NCBI RefSeq assembly: GCF_030815145.1
Contig: NZ_JAUSWJ010000001.1
Coordinates: forward strand, 2,480,001 to 2,544,000
Reading direction: 5' to 3'
Length of the DNA stretch: 64,000 nt
Origin: Kaistia geumhonensis
Lineage (GTDB): Bacteria > Pseudomonadota > Alphaproteobacteria > Rhizobiales > Kaistiaceae
Part shown: piece by piece, positions 36,333-45,280 of the stretch
How positions within the stretch are numbered: the first letter of the stretch is position 1
Layout: the number at the start of each line of letters is the position of its first letter
The notes under the pieces: generated by a model
Seen by the model: the letters and a program-made list of their open reading frames with translations, nothing else
Databases searched by the model: none
Told to the model about the DNA's origin: nothing
Program-made: the position numbers and the translations under genes

Positions 36333-37652
36333 TCACGCCAGGAGGACGAGCCCGCGTTCGGCGCGGGTGATGGCGGTATAGAGCCAGCGGCGGCGGTCGA
36401 TCTCGCTGCGACCAAGCCCGTCGTCCCAGACGATCACGTTCTCCCACTGTGACCCTTGCGCCTTGTGGGCGGTGATCGCCCAGCCGAAGGTCGCCTCGGT
36501 CAGCTTGCGCTTTTCTCGCCAGTCGCGGTCATGGCGCTTGGCATCATAGGCGACGTGATCCTCGAAATGCCCCTTGTAGATGTGCAACCGGCCTGGACGG
36601 CCGTCGCTGTCGAACGGCGTGACACGTCGTCCGTCTTCGTCATGCACCACGGCCGAGAAGTAGAGGCTACCCTCGTCGACGATATCCTCAAGGGTCAGGA
36701 ACATGCCGTTGATCAGACCGAGCGAGTTGTCGTTCTTCAGGCAAATGATCTTTTCCGCCCCGCCGGTGGGAAGATATGTCCCGCCCAGCCCGGCCGCCGC
36801 GCGCATCGCGTTGTTCAGCTGGAAGCGCGTCGCGTTCAGGCCGCAGATCAGCTGCCCGCCGCGCAGCGCCTGGTCCGGCGTGATGTCGCCCTTGCGCAGC
36901 TTGGCGACATGGGCGTCGTAAACCCCGAAGCCGATGGGTTCCCCCATACGCGCCATCGTGGCGAGACGGATGATGGCGCTCTCGGCCGCCTGGCGGTGGA
37001 TCTCGGTCAGCATCACGTCGGGGGCGTCCCGGGTGAAGGCCCCTTCGCCCTTGATCGGCGGCAACTGTCCGGGATCGCCCAGCACGAGGATCGGCTTGCC
37101 GAAACTCATCAGGTCGCGGGCCATCTCCTCGCCCACCATCGACACTTCGTCCAGCACGATCAGCCGCGCATCCGCGGCATCGCTTTGCGGGTTCAGGGCG
37201 AAGCGGGGATGCTTCATCGCGGACAGCGCCTGACGCATCGCCTCGATCCCGGCTTCGGCCGCGGTCCGGTCGAAACCGGTCAGCCTGCGTGCGGCGCTCT
37301 CGGCCTCCTGAACCTTGGCGGCAGCGGCGGCGATTTCTTCCTCGGTCGCTTCGATCACCGAATAGATCAGGCTGTGGATGGTGCGCGCGGGCGTGCCCTT
37401 GCGAGTCAGCACGAGCGCAGCCTTGCCGGTGAGGGTGGCGGTCACGACGCCCGGGACGCAACGGCCGTCCTTGGCGCTGCGATGGGGTGACAGTCCAAGG
37501 TCGTCGAGGGCGAACTTCAGGACCGTGCTCTTGCCCGACCCGGCATAGCCGAAGAGCCGGAACACCTGGCTCGATCCGGTGCGGTTTTCGAACCAGTCGC
37601 GGACTTCGGCGATGGCGGCGGCCTGCGCGGCCGAGGGGACGAAGTCAGACAC
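36333..37652 (-). CDS. RecD/Dda-like ATP-dependent DNA helicase
   Basis: 439 residues from GTG 37652 (VSDFVPSAAQ), preceded by GGAGGGGC. SF1B helicase motifs: Walker A LFGYAGSGKST (about 31-41), LIVLDEVSMVGEE (Walker B), LVLGDPGQLPP (motif III), and WAITAHKAQGSQWENVI with YTAITRAERGLVLL (motifs V and VI). It probably assists phage replication or recombination. Overlaps the nuclease gene upstream by 8 bp. The frame upstream of 37652 is out of family. Confidence 0.9.
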   Translation of the reverse strand: MSDFVPSAAQAAAIAEVRDWFENRTGSSQVFRLFGYAGSGKSTVLKFALDDLGLSPHRSAKDGRCVPGVVTATLTGKAALVLTRKGTPARTIHSLIYSVIEATEEEIAAAAAKVQEAESAARRLTGFDRTAAEAGIEAMRQALSAMKHPRFALNPQSDAADARLIVLDEVSMVGEEMARDLMSFGKPILVLGDPGQLPPIKGEGAFTRDAPDVMLTEIHRQAAESAIIRLATMARMGEPIGFGVYDAHVAKLRKGDITPDQALRGGQLICGLNATRFQLNNAMRAAAGLGGTYLPTGGAEKIICLKNDNSLGLINGMFLTLEDIVDEGSLYFSAVVHDEDGRRVTPFDSDGRPGRLHIYKGHFEDHVAYDAKRHDRDWREKRKLTEATFGWAITAHKAQGSQWENVIVWDDGLGRSEIDRRRWLYTAITRAERGLVLLA

Positions 37653-38445
37653 CGCCGCCCCTCCAGCACCGCCCCGCCCATGCGCAGGGCGCGTGCCACT
37701 TGCCGCCGGCCATGCCGCCCCGGCAGACGACCGCCGTGGGCTCGGTCGCCATCCGGGGCAACCATTCGCCTGCCGCCGAGGCCTGCACGACCGTGACGGC
37801 CCGATCCGACATCTCCTGCGCGAGGCGGGCATCGAACGGGACGAGTTCCGCGTGCAATTCCATCGTGTCGCGGTTCAGCGCGGTGAACAGCGCCGGGTTG
37901 GGCAGATCCATGTAGGCCTGATAGAGCGCGATCTGCGCGGCATAGACGGGACGCGCGATGCTGACGCCGCGCTTGACCACATCCTTCCAACTGGAAGCGC
38001 CGAGCGCCTTGTTCTCCCAAAGGGCGGGGTACTCCATCGCGACGGGGCCCGAGACGAAGCAACCGTCGATATGGCCCTTGAACCGGCCCGCCATGGCCTC
38101 GAAGCCGAACTGGCGACCATCGGGGCGTTCCGTGCGCAGGTCGAACCCTGCGATCCGGAACCAGCCCGCGACGATGTCCTCGGCCCGGTGGCCAGCCTCG
38201 AAGATCCGCAGGATGCGCGGCTCGAACTCCTGGCCCTTGTCCTTGGGCTCCGCGAGAAAGTCATACTGGATCTGTCGCAGGCAGTCGCGCCCCAGCCCCG
38301 AGGAACTGACATAGGTGCGGGGGCGCTCAGCGCGATTGCGCGCCGTCAGGGCCGCATCGATGGCGGATGAGACGGCCGTGGCGATCGGTGGACGCGGCGC
38401 ATCCTGACCGTAGATGCAGCCCGAGCCGTGGTTCAGGTCGATCAT
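37645..38445 (-). CDS. PD-(D/E)XK nuclease family protein (Cas4/RecB-like)
   Basis: 266 residues. Nuclease core: GHRAEDIVAGWF helix, FKGHIDGCF with the catalytic Asp, and LWENKALG giving E-x-K. Late phage recombination nucleases of this kind trim DNA ends for the adjacent helicase and AAA proteins. A C-terminal cysteine (VVCRGG) may be part of a metal site but no full Cys cluster is visible. Begins MIDLN like its neighbours and overlaps the small gene upstream by ATGA. Confidence 0.85.
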   Translation of the reverse strand: MIDLNHGSGCIYGQDAPRPPIATAVSSAIDAALTARNRAERPRTYVSSSGLGRDCLRQIQYDFLAEPKDKGQEFEPRILRIFEAGHRAEDIVAGWFRIAGFDLRTERPDGRQFGFEAMAGRFKGHIDGCFVSGPVAMEYPALWENKALGASSWKDVVKRGVSIARPVYAAQIALYQAYMDLPNPALFTALNRDTMELHAELVPFDARLAQEMSDRAVTVVQASAAGEWLPRMATEPTAVVCRGGMAGGKWHAPCAWAGRCWRGGGV

Positions 38446-38651
38446 TGGTCGCGCTCCCAGAACCCGCCAGCCTGCGCGATGCAGGTCAGCTTGTGATGCT
38501 GGGCCTCTGTCAGCCGGGCACGCGCGCCGAATGTCGCCAGCTTCTGGCGCAGGCTCTCGCAGAACTCGACCTCGAAGTCGGTGATGGCATTAGCTGTCGC
38601 GGCGGCGAGGAGGTCGGTCCAGGGGGTGGTCTCGTCGTTCAGATCGATCAT
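38442..38651 (-). CDS. Small phage protein, replication module
   Basis: 69 residues from 38651, MIDLNDETTPWTDLLAAA. Helical, with CIAQAGGFWERDQ at the C-terminus, a pattern seen in small phage proteins next to nuclease genes. The stop overlaps the start of the nuclease gene. Function unknown. Confidence 0.7.
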   Translation of the reverse strand: MIDLNDETTPWTDLLAAATANAITDFEVEFCESLRQKLATFGARARLTEAQHHKLTCIAQAGGFWERDQ

Positions 38652-38661
38652 GACGGCCCTC

Positions 38662-39033
38662 TCAGAACGGAATCGGATCGTCATGGGCCGTGCCGGTCCG
38701 CTCCTTGCGCGCGCCTTGTGCCAGCATGCTGTCCACGTAGCCGGTCACGGCCGCTTCGATCAGACGGTCGATGTCGGCGGCGGTGCGGTTGAAGAAGGGC
38801 GCCATCAGGCCGAGGTCGGTCAGCGCTTCGGCGAACAGCACCCGGGCGTCGCGGATGGCCTGTGCCTCGCGGGCGGTCTTGTCGATCATGCCATTGTTCC
38901 TTTGGGCGATTGCGCTGCCCACGTCCTGACAGCGGAGCCAGCAGAAGCGGTGATAGGGGTAGCGGTCGTGCTGGAGCCGGTGGAGGTAACCGAAGCCGCG
39001 GGCCTCCCGGGCGCAGACGGCGCAGATCGTCAC
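38662..39033 (-). CDS. DUF6511-type zinc-finger phage protein
   Basis: 123 residues from GTG 39033 (TICAVCAREARGFGY). The CAVC pair and later FCWLRCQD form a likely four-cysteine zinc site; the rest is helical (DVGSAIAQRNNGMIDKTAREAQ). This matches DUF6511. GTGA overlap with the stop of the preceding gene (39030-39032) supports the GTG start over the longer frame. Confidence 0.75.
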   Translation of the reverse strand: MTICAVCAREARGFGYLHRLQHDRYPYHRFCWLRCQDVGSAIAQRNNGMIDKTAREAQAIRDARVLFAEALTDLGLMAPFFNRTAADIDRLIEAAVTGYVDSMLAQGARKERTGTAHDDPIPF

Positions 39034-39350
39034 CCGAGCAAGAGCGTCGCGATCGGGTCGTCCTTTGGCCAGTCCTGCCGGTGAAGCCGTTCCGACTGCA
39101 TCACGATCCAGCGCGAGATGGCGTTCACCGCCATGGCCTCGAGGTCGCCGAGGGTAAGGCTTGCGATGGGTTGGTGCAGTTTTCCTCGGGCCTCGAGCCA
39201 TGTTCCGATCTCCAGCGCGGCGGCGCGCGTCACATGCGCCTGCCATTCGTCGGGGGTCATGGGCCGGTCGCCCGGCCCAGCCCCATCGGGCTCGGCGGTG
39301 GTGGATCGCACCGACCCACCCGACCGCCGCTTCCTCCGCTCCTCAGCCAT
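39030..39350 (-). CDS. Hypothetical phage protein
   Basis: 106 residues, MAEERRKRRSGGSVRSTT. Basic, disordered N-terminus, then a helical domain (TPDEWQAHVTRAAALEIGTWLEARG, LGDLEAMAVNAISRWI). Its start overlaps the stop of the preceding gene by 8 bp. No family recognised. Confidence 0.7.
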   Translation of the reverse strand: MAEERRKRRSGGSVRSTTAEPDGAGPGDRPMTPDEWQAHVTRAAALEIGTWLEARGKLHQPIASLTLGDLEAMAVNAISRWIVMQSERLHRQDWPKDDPIATLLLG

Positions 39351-40128
39351 TGAGCCACGCGGGCATGGCGGGGGTACCCGGCGCAGCGGGTGCGGGGGCC
39401 TGCGGCGTGGGCGGAGCGGCCGGGGCGTTCTGCGACCCCCAGGCGGGCGCCGGTGCCGACGCGGGCTGCGGTGTCGCGCCCCAGTTCGGCGCCGCAGGCG
39501 ACGGTTGCGCCGCGCCCCAGGCCTGTGCCGGGGCCTGCCAGCCCGGCGCCGCGACGCTCGCGGCCTTGCGCGGCGGGGCGTTGACCGGGTCGGGCGGGAC
39601 GGTTTCGCCGCGCATGATGGCGGCATGGTGCAGCTCGTCGGGCAGAACGACGTTGGCGATGCGGTTCTGGTCGCGGTACTGCGGGTTGGAGGCGGGCTCC
39701 ACCATGATGCGGGCGGCGAAGACGATGCCCTCCAGATGCCGCAGACCGGGCAGAACCCGCTTGGCCTTGGCGGCGGGGCTTTCGTCCCTGGGATCAAGGC
39801 CAAGGGCGCTGTCCACGATGGCGCGAAAGGTGGATTTCGAAATCTTCCAGCCGATGGACTGGCCTTTCTCGTCCAGCTTGCCGCCCGCCACGGTGAAGCT
39901 CTGCCAGAACTTGCGGCGGGCATGGGGGCCGTCGACGACGGTGAACTCGCAGTCGAGCATGCGGGCGTCGCTGGACTGCGAAGCCTTCAGAAGCCCCGCA
40001 TCCGCCGGGGTCGCGCCGTTCACGCCACCGGGGCGAATGGTCAGCCGCACCTTGGCGAAGGTGCCGTCGGGGATCAGTTCGCCAATGGGGGCCATCTGCG
40101 GCTGGGCGTCGTTCAGATCGTAGCTCAT
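39343..40128 (-). CDS. Conserved phage protein, possibly ssDNA-binding
   Basis: 261 residues. The N-terminal 150 or so form a beta-rich domain (FAKVRLTIRPGG, MLDCEFTVVDGPHARRKFW, IVFAARIMVEP) and the last 90 are a flexible Pro/Ala/Trp-rich tail ending AMPAWLNG. A compact beta domain with a disordered tail, located between the AAA protein and the other replication genes, resembles single-strand-binding proteins in layout. I would not assign that function firmly. Confidence 0.72.
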   Translation of the reverse strand: MSYDLNDAQPQMAPIGELIPDGTFAKVRLTIRPGGVNGATPADAGLLKASQSSDARMLDCEFTVVDGPHARRKFWQSFTVAGGKLDEKGQSIGWKISKSTFRAIVDSALGLDPRDESPAAKAKRVLPGLRHLEGIVFAARIMVEPASNPQYRDQNRIANVVLPDELHHAAIMRGETVPPDPVNAPPRKAASVAAPGWQAPAQAWGAAQPSPAAPNWGATPQPASAPAPAWGSQNAPAAPPTPQAPAPAAPGTPAMPAWLNG

Positions 40129-40149
40129 GGGATCATGTCCTTTCAGGGA

Positions 40150-41007
40150 TCAGGAGGCGAAAGCGGGGTGATGGGGCGCGCGACCGTCGGTCCGGGCGAG
40201 CAGCGCGCCAAGGTCGGGCGGTTCGGTCAGGTCTAGGCGGCCAGACCGGTCCTTGGCGGGAAGGCCCCAGGGGTTGCCGGACTTGCAGACAAGGCGGCGG
40301 TCGGTGGCGGTCTCGTCCAGCACCCAGCCGCCTTCGGCGTCGCGGGCGAATAGGTGCATCGAGACGACCTGGTCTACGATGCCCGGCAACTCACGCCCGG
40401 CCTTGCTGCCTTCCATCTGCGGCTGCCAGGTGACGGTGCCGAAGTCGTCGGTCACCTTTTCCAGCACGCCGACGAAGATCACGGTCTTGCCGCGCGCATG
40501 CTGGAGGTGCTTGAGCGCCTGAATGACCTCACGCCCCAGAAGACCGTAAGCGCCTCGGACATCAGGCTTGCCGGTCCGATCCGAGAAGGCTTCGGGCTGC
40601 TGGCGGGCATAGGCCATCGCCTGCCGCGTCAGATCGGTGATCGAGTCGACGAAGACGATGCGGCGCGCGGCAAGGAAGGCCTCGATGCCGCTGTCGCGGT
40701 GCTGGGCCTGCAGCCACACATGCCGTTCGGTCCCGTACCAGGACTGCGGATGCTGCGCGGGGTCCGGCCCACCGATCAGCACGGCAAGATCGCGGAAATC
40801 GGTGAAGCTGCGCACCGGGATCGACGCGCCGCGCCAGTCCTGCACCGACTTCATCCCGGCCTCGAGGTCGAGGCAGACGGTTTCCTCGGCAGGCAGGGAC
40901 TTCAGAAGCGTGGTCTTGCCCACGCCGGGCGGGCCGAAGATGGCGAGCGAGGTCTTGTTCTCGGCGGCCGAGAGGCGTTCGTCGGCGGTGATGATGCGGA
41001 AGGCCAT
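40150..41007 (-). CDS. AAA/RecA-fold ATP-binding phage protein
   Basis: 285 residues from 41007 (MAFRIITADERL). Walker A FGPPGVGKTTL (24-34) and Walker B RIVFVDSITD identify the AAA_24-type RecA-fold ATPases common in phage recombination modules, Sak4-like in layout. It probably works with the beta-rich protein encoded next. The upstream frame extension is Pro/Arg-rich and rejected. Confidence 0.85.
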   Translation of the reverse strand: MAFRIITADERLSAAENKTSLAIFGPPGVGKTTLLKSLPAEETVCLDLEAGMKSVQDWRGASIPVRSFTDFRDLAVLIGGPDPAQHPQSWYGTERHVWLQAQHRDSGIEAFLAARRIVFVDSITDLTRQAMAYARQQPEAFSDRTGKPDVRGAYGLLGREVIQALKHLQHARGKTVIFVGVLEKVTDDFGTVTWQPQMEGSKAGRELPGIVDQVVSMHLFARDAEGGWVLDETATDRRLVCKSGNPWGLPAKDRSGRLDLTEPPDLGALLARTDGRAPHHPAFAS

Positions 41008-41107
41008 GGGGTTCTCCGAAGGATTGAAAGGGCGCGGCGGCGGGGGTGACCGGGTGCCGAAGGGGAACCTGCCCGGCGTTGCCGCTCGGGCGTCCCGCCG
41101 CCGCGCG

Positions 41108-41626
41108 TCACCGGTCTCGGGTCTCGAGCCGGAACACGGGTTTGCCGGTGGTCTCGGACCGGGCGGCGGCGAAGCCCTCGCGCATGGCGTCGGGCCAGGC
41201 CCCAAACCGGCGTTCCGGCACGCGATAGGCGATCTCGAGGTACTGGGTCGGGTCGTCGCCCGACTCGCGGATCCGGGTCGCCATCGCGGCCAGCCGGTCC
41301 TGATCCCACGTGACCTTCTTCGGCAGATCGGCGATCACCACCACGCCCGCATCCTCGATCCGGACGGTGCCGGAGGTCTTGCCTTGAGCGGAACGCTCGG
41401 CCTCGGTCGCCGCGCCATAGCGCTGCGCAAGTGCCGCCTCGAAACGGTCCCTCAGGCGCTTGACCCGGGCGGTCTCGGCCGCTGCTTCGTCCTGCAACGC
41501 GAGAAGCAGCGCAGGCGGCATGTCGGCGATCTCGCCGATGGACAGCCGGTCGAGGTCATCGAACGTCGGCATGTTGCCGGCCCGCCCCTCGCTCGGCGCA
41601 TCGGTGCTTGGGAACGGCATGGCCAT
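41108..41626 (-). CDS. Conserved hypothetical phage protein
   Basis: 172 residues. A long N-terminal helix with coiled-coil character (LQDEAAAETARVKRLRDRFEAAL) is followed by a small alpha/beta domain (VRIEDAGVVVIADLPKKVTWDQDRLAAMATRI). Conserved in similar replication clusters; role unknown. Overlaps the next upstream gene by one base. Confidence 0.7.
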   Translation of the reverse strand: MAMPFPSTDAPSEGRAGNMPTFDDLDRLSIGEIADMPPALLLALQDEAAAETARVKRLRDRFEAALAQRYGAATEAERSAQGKTSGTVRIEDAGVVVIADLPKKVTWDQDRLAAMATRIRESGDDPTQYLEIAYRVPERRFGAWPDAMREGFAAARSETTGKPVFRLETRDR

Positions 41627-42018
41627 CAGCGCCCCTCCCGCTTCAGGGCCGCGTCAACGGCGCGGTCCGTGCCGAGAGCCCCGGCCTCGCGGGCCAGGCG
41701 GTGGAGCCGTTCGAGCGCCGAGGAGCGGCGGATTGCGGCCGACACGTCGGCATTCGCCGCCACGACGGCGAAGGCGATGTCGTCGATGGTCGCCATCTCG
41801 ATCAGCAACGGCTCGGTCTCGTTCCCCTCGCGCCAGGGCGCAGGGATCGCATCCGGCAGGTCGTCCAGGCTGTGGAAGGCACGGCGCAACCGGGTCATCA
41901 GGTTCGGCAGCCGGGCGGGCTGAGGCTCCGTTTTCGCGGTCTCGGCCGATTTCCCGGCGATGGCGAAGTAGAGGGACGGCGGGAGCCAATCCCCGATCCA
42001 GGCAAGCACGGCGCGCAT
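41626..42018 (-). CDS. Hypothetical phage protein
   Basis: 130 residues, MRAVLAWIGDWLPPSLYFAI. Begins with a short hydrophobic stretch, then is helical and acidic. The start overlaps the previous stop by one base. No family recognised. Confidence 0.68.
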   Translation of the reverse strand: MRAVLAWIGDWLPPSLYFAIAGKSAETAKTEPQPARLPNLMTRLRRAFHSLDDLPDAIPAPWREGNETEPLLIEMATIDDIAFAVVAANADVSAAIRRSSALERLHRLAREAGALGTDRAVDAALKREGR

Positions 42019-42374
42019 CAGGCGGCCTCCTCTGTCGCGATGAGTTGGGAAAGCGGGATCGGCGCATGGCGCGGTTTGGTCCGCGCGATGGCCAGATAGG
42101 CAAAGCGGTCTGGGCCGACCCGGACCTGTACCAGATGCACCAGCGCGGCCTCGAAGGCGCGGCGGGCGGCACTGGCCAGCGCCCCGAGCCTGCGGCGATC
42201 CGGCTCCGGAAGGGTCGAGATCACCGCCGTGGCATCGATGCCGAGGAACCCGCGATGATACTCGAGGCGGTCCCCCGGCATGGCCTGACCGATCCAGGCA
42301 CAGAACTCGATATCGGTGAGCGGCCGGGGCTTGGCCGGGATGAAGGCGGTGGGGTGCATGACGAACATCTCCAT
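42018..42374 (-). CDS. Hypothetical phage protein
   Basis: 118 residues, MEMFVMHPTAFIPAKPRPL, with a second in-frame ATG at codon 6. Compact alpha/beta composition (LTDIEFCAWIGQAMPGDRLEY). Packed between neighbours. No family recognised. Confidence 0.68.
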   Translation of the reverse strand: MEMFVMHPTAFIPAKPRPLTDIEFCAWIGQAMPGDRLEYHRGFLGIDATAVISTLPEPDRRRLGALASAARRAFEAALVHLVQVRVGPDRFAYLAIARTKPRHAPIPLSQLIATEEAA

Positions 42375-42387
42375 GTCGGTCCTCTAC

Positions 42388-42981
42388 TCACGCCGCCTTG
42401 GAACCGTCCCACTCCGCCCCGAACCCGCGCATCGCGAGGTCGAGCCGAAGGCGGGCGATGTGGCGGTAAAGAGCAGAGCGGGAGATGCCGGTGCGGCTGA
42501 CGATTTCGGGCACGGGGCAGGTGCCGAGTGCCGCGCAGAGGCCATGCGTGTCCTCAGACAGACCGCCCAGGGCCAGGGCGAGATCGTGATGGGTCTCGGC
42601 GTCGTCCACGGCGGAGCGGTCCTGACCATGCCAGGCGGCCAGACCGTCGGCCTCCGCCAGCACGCAACCCAGCGGCTCGGTGCCGGCGGAGACGGGAGCG
42701 TCCAGCGAAATCACGGTGCCACCCTGTGCGCGGCGCTGGCGGTGATGACGGATGGCGATGCGCGAGGACTGGTTGCGCAAGACGATGTTGGCGAAAGCGC
42801 CGATGCCGCCGCGGCGTGCGTCGAAACCCGGCAACCGGCAGATCAGGTCGACCAGCAAGTCTTGGCGGAGATCGTCGAGATCGGCGGCGGGCAGCTTGAG
42901 CTTGCGATGCAGACGGCGCGCGGCGATGGCCCCTTCGTCGATCAGTGTGGCAAGGTCGTCGGGGGAAATGGGTGGGTGCAT
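42388..42981 (-). CDS. Sigma-70-like phage regulator
   Basis: 197 residues. The N-terminal half resembles sigma region 2 (LDDLRQDLLVDLICRLPGFDARRGGIGAFANIVLRNQS) and the C-terminal half region 4 with an HTH (PVPEIVSRTGISRSALYRHIARL). It is the first gene of the long leftward operon, so it may control phage expression. Upstream (43061-43081) are two tandem AAAACCTCCC copies that could be its operator. Confidence 0.78.
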   Translation of the reverse strand: MHPPISPDDLATLIDEGAIAARRLHRKLKLPAADLDDLRQDLLVDLICRLPGFDARRGGIGAFANIVLRNQSSRIAIRHHRQRRAQGGTVISLDAPVSAGTEPLGCVLAEADGLAAWHGQDRSAVDDAETHHDLALALGGLSEDTHGLCAALGTCPVPEIVSRTGISRSALYRHIARLRLDLAMRGFGAEWDGSKAA

Positions 42982-43060
42982 GTCGTTCGATCCTGGTCGT
43001 TTGCGTTCACGACCCGACCGTGCAACATGCTGAAATTGTTTATCTCTCGGACTGCTCCGG

Positions 43061-43081
43061 AAAACCTCCCAAAAACCTCCC
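43061..43081. promoter_or_regulatory. Tandem AAAACCTCCC repeats upstream of the sigma-like gene
   Basis: AAAACCTCCC occurs at 43061-43070 and 43072-43081, an 11-bp period, in the short gap between the sigma-like gene (start 42981) and the winged-helix gene (stop 43099). An A/T-rich stretch (AAATTGTTTA, about 43033) between the repeats and the start could be a -10 region. Operator function is a guess. Confidence 0.4.
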
Positions 43082-43098
43082 GGTACCGGCGAACGGAT

Positions 43099-44094
43099 CT
43101 AGGCGATGAAGGCGATTTCGGAGGATACGAAGGTCAGGCGGTAGCCGACCTTCGGCTTCGTCTCAATGAACGCCTTCGTCGGCGCGTCTGTCGAGACGGC
43201 CTGCCTCTTGAATGCAGTGCGCAGCCGGTTGATGCATCGATCAACCTGCTCGAGGTTGCTATCTTTTCTGGTGCTGGACTGAAGTGCTGCTGCGATGCTG
43301 TCTCGCAATACCCAACCGCCAGCAGCCATGGCCTCCTCCGCGAGCAGAACCAACGCATAGAAGTCCCGCGGTTCGACGGTAATCTCGACTCCATCGCAGA
43401 TTGCGCGCCGACCGATACGGTCGACCTGAAGCCGCGCATCTGGTGCATGCTTTCCGGCGGCCAAGCGAACCCGGCCAAAATCAAGTGCAAACGGACGAAC
43501 TGGATCGTCGCGCAGCAAGTCTTCTGCGCAGGACACTGTCATGCGAAGGCGATCCAGTTGACGCGCGACCACAGTCGGCACCTCGCTGCTCCCAAGACTG
43601 ACGAGAGCGACCGAAGTCTCGGTGTCGATCGCGCCTCGCACATGGTCCAGAATTTCTTGCGCTGTTTCCTCTCGCAATCGCCGCACGAGGCAGATTTCAG
43701 CAACACGACCGTGCTGTTGATAGCGACCCAGCCTCCATATCCTGGAGGAGATTGCCGTCGGGCCCGGCCCGGTCAGCCCGGACTGCTCGCGGATCGCTCG
43801 ACAAAGGGCGGCGACGTCGATGTCGAAAGTCTGGATGTCCAGCGCATCGTCGTGCCGTTCGCACTCGCCAGTCTCTGGATCGACGACAATCAGGGATCCT
43901 TCGATGACCCCAAACACCGAGCCGCCATCGTCGGGCAGGTCTATTCGCGGCACCAGAACTCCCAAGTTCCGCAGCGACCGGTGGAAGCGAGGATCATAGG
44001 GTTCCAGCTCCGCCGCGCCGATGGCACGGACCGGATGGCGATCACTCTGCCGCAGCAGCAGCCTGATCAGATCTGCGGCGTTTGCGAATGTCAT
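43099..44094 (-). CDS. Winged-helix (Trans_reg_C-like) protein of unknown role
   Basis: 331 residues from 44094 (MTFANAADLIRLLL). The C-terminal 110 look like an OmpR/CadC-type winged helix (VEPRDFYALVLLAEEAM, LEQVDRCINRLRTAF, IETKPKVGYRLTF). The N-terminal 200 have no motif I recognise and no receiver or kinase signature. The gene overlaps its upstream partner by 53 bp, so both are translated from one message. Probably the DNA-binding half of a two-gene cargo module. Confidence 0.75.
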   Translation of the reverse strand: MTFANAADLIRLLLRQSDRHPVRAIGAAELEPYDPRFHRSLRNLGVLVPRIDLPDDGGSVFGVIEGSLIVVDPETGECERHDDALDIQTFDIDVAALCRAIREQSGLTGPGPTAISSRIWRLGRYQQHGRVAEICLVRRLREETAQEILDHVRGAIDTETSVALVSLGSSEVPTVVARQLDRLRMTVSCAEDLLRDDPVRPFALDFGRVRLAAGKHAPDARLQVDRIGRRAICDGVEITVEPRDFYALVLLAEEAMAAGGWVLRDSIAAALQSSTRKDSNLEQVDRCINRLRTAFKRQAVSTDAPTKAFIETKPKVGYRLTFVSSEIAFIA

Positions 44095-45280
44095 TGTCTT
44101 CGAGCATTTCAAGGATGAGCCGTTCGTGCGAATGGTCGCGCATGCTGACGGTGCGCGGCGGCCGGATCGTGACCGGAACCACAGTCTCTGTGCCTTCAAC
44201 CTCGATCGTCACGTCGATCTTGGCATGCACAATCCGGACGTCATCGATCTCGATCTCCGGCGCGACGACCTTCAAGCGTTTCAGCGCGTTATCCGTGTCG
44301 CCGAGCGTCAGGAACCATGGTGAACGCTTCAGCCTCCCGGTCTTTGTGACCTGCGCCTCATCGACGCGAACCTCGCGCAAGGCGACGTGGGTGATGTCTC
44401 CGCTTTCGTCGAGGTGAAACTTGAACGATGCGCCCTGCCGCTGAAGCGGCTCGAGCGTGTAAAGCTGTTCCTTCGCAGACGCCTCGAAGATTTCCTTGTC
44501 CCCGAGGATATGCTCTCCAAAGAGCTTCACCAGCGTCTTGGCATCGGTTGCCGACTTCGAGCCGACGGCGATAGAACCCTGCCTCGGATCGAATTCGATC
44601 GTCGACTGGACGATTTCCCGAAACTTCAGGGTGTCTTCTGCGCCCCCCTGGTCGACGTTCTTCGTTTCAGGTTTGGAGCCATGCAGGATCAGAACGCGAA
44701 GCAGATCCTCATCCTCGAACCACCGAACATCGCAGTAACGACCATTGTAACGTCCCAAGAAATGCGTCCGAACGGCTTCGGCAAAGGCGTCTTGCACCCC
44801 CTGTTCATGGTGCCTCGGTTCGACATCTTCTCGGTCAGCGTCGCGCTCGAGTTTGGTTGTATGCGTGAGGAATGCAGCCGCGCTCAGCGCCTTGTCAAAA
44901 ACAACCCGATGATCCAGCCATGTGGCCAGGGCCATGAATCGCGGGGTAAAGCGCAGGTCGTCAGGCGCACCGTCGATGCGGTGGGCAGCCAGAACGTCTA
45001 CCCCCATTTCAGTCGCGATCTCCTGGATGAACCGGGCGCCCGCATCCGTGGACAGCGTGGAAATGTTATAGAGGGCGAACTGAAGCGGTGCCGGAAACCT
45101 CAAGTCGGCCTTGGCAAACAGATTGAAAATCGCCTCGCGCCGTTTGGGATCGCCAGTGGGCAACGTAGCCCAATCCAGTCCGATCTGTTCGAGATAGGGG
45201 CTGAGAAGGCGATGCAGCATTTTAAGATCGACGGTCCGCGAAAACGCCCGATCGATGAAGTTGCGGATCCTTTTCGCCAT
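44042..45280 (-). CDS. Uncharacterised protein, partner of the winged-helix gene
   Basis: 412 residues from 45280 (MAKRIRNFIDRAF), with AGGAGAG just upstream. The N-terminal half is helical (LHRLLSPYLEQIGLDWATL, ALYNISTLSTDAGARFIQEI); the C-terminal half is beta-rich with an Ig-like repeat feel (VRIVHAKIDVTIEVEGTETVVPVTIRPPRT). No catalytic motif is evident. More A/T-rich than the phage genes. The pair sits between the phage operon and the recombinase module and may be cargo. Function unknown. Confidence 0.72.
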   Translation of the reverse strand: MAKRIRNFIDRAFSRTVDLKMLHRLLSPYLEQIGLDWATLPTGDPKRREAIFNLFAKADLRFPAPLQFALYNISTLSTDAGARFIQEIATEMGVDVLAAHRIDGAPDDLRFTPRFMALATWLDHRVVFDKALSAAAFLTHTTKLERDADREDVEPRHHEQGVQDAFAEAVRTHFLGRYNGRYCDVRWFEDEDLLRVLILHGSKPETKNVDQGGAEDTLKFREIVQSTIEFDPRQGSIAVGSKSATDAKTLVKLFGEHILGDKEIFEASAKEQLYTLEPLQRQGASFKFHLDESGDITHVALREVRVDEAQVTKTGRLKRSPWFLTLGDTDNALKRLKVVAPEIEIDDVRIVHAKIDVTIEVEGTETVVPVTIRPPRTVSMRDHSHERLILEMLEDNDIRKRRRSDQAAAAAE

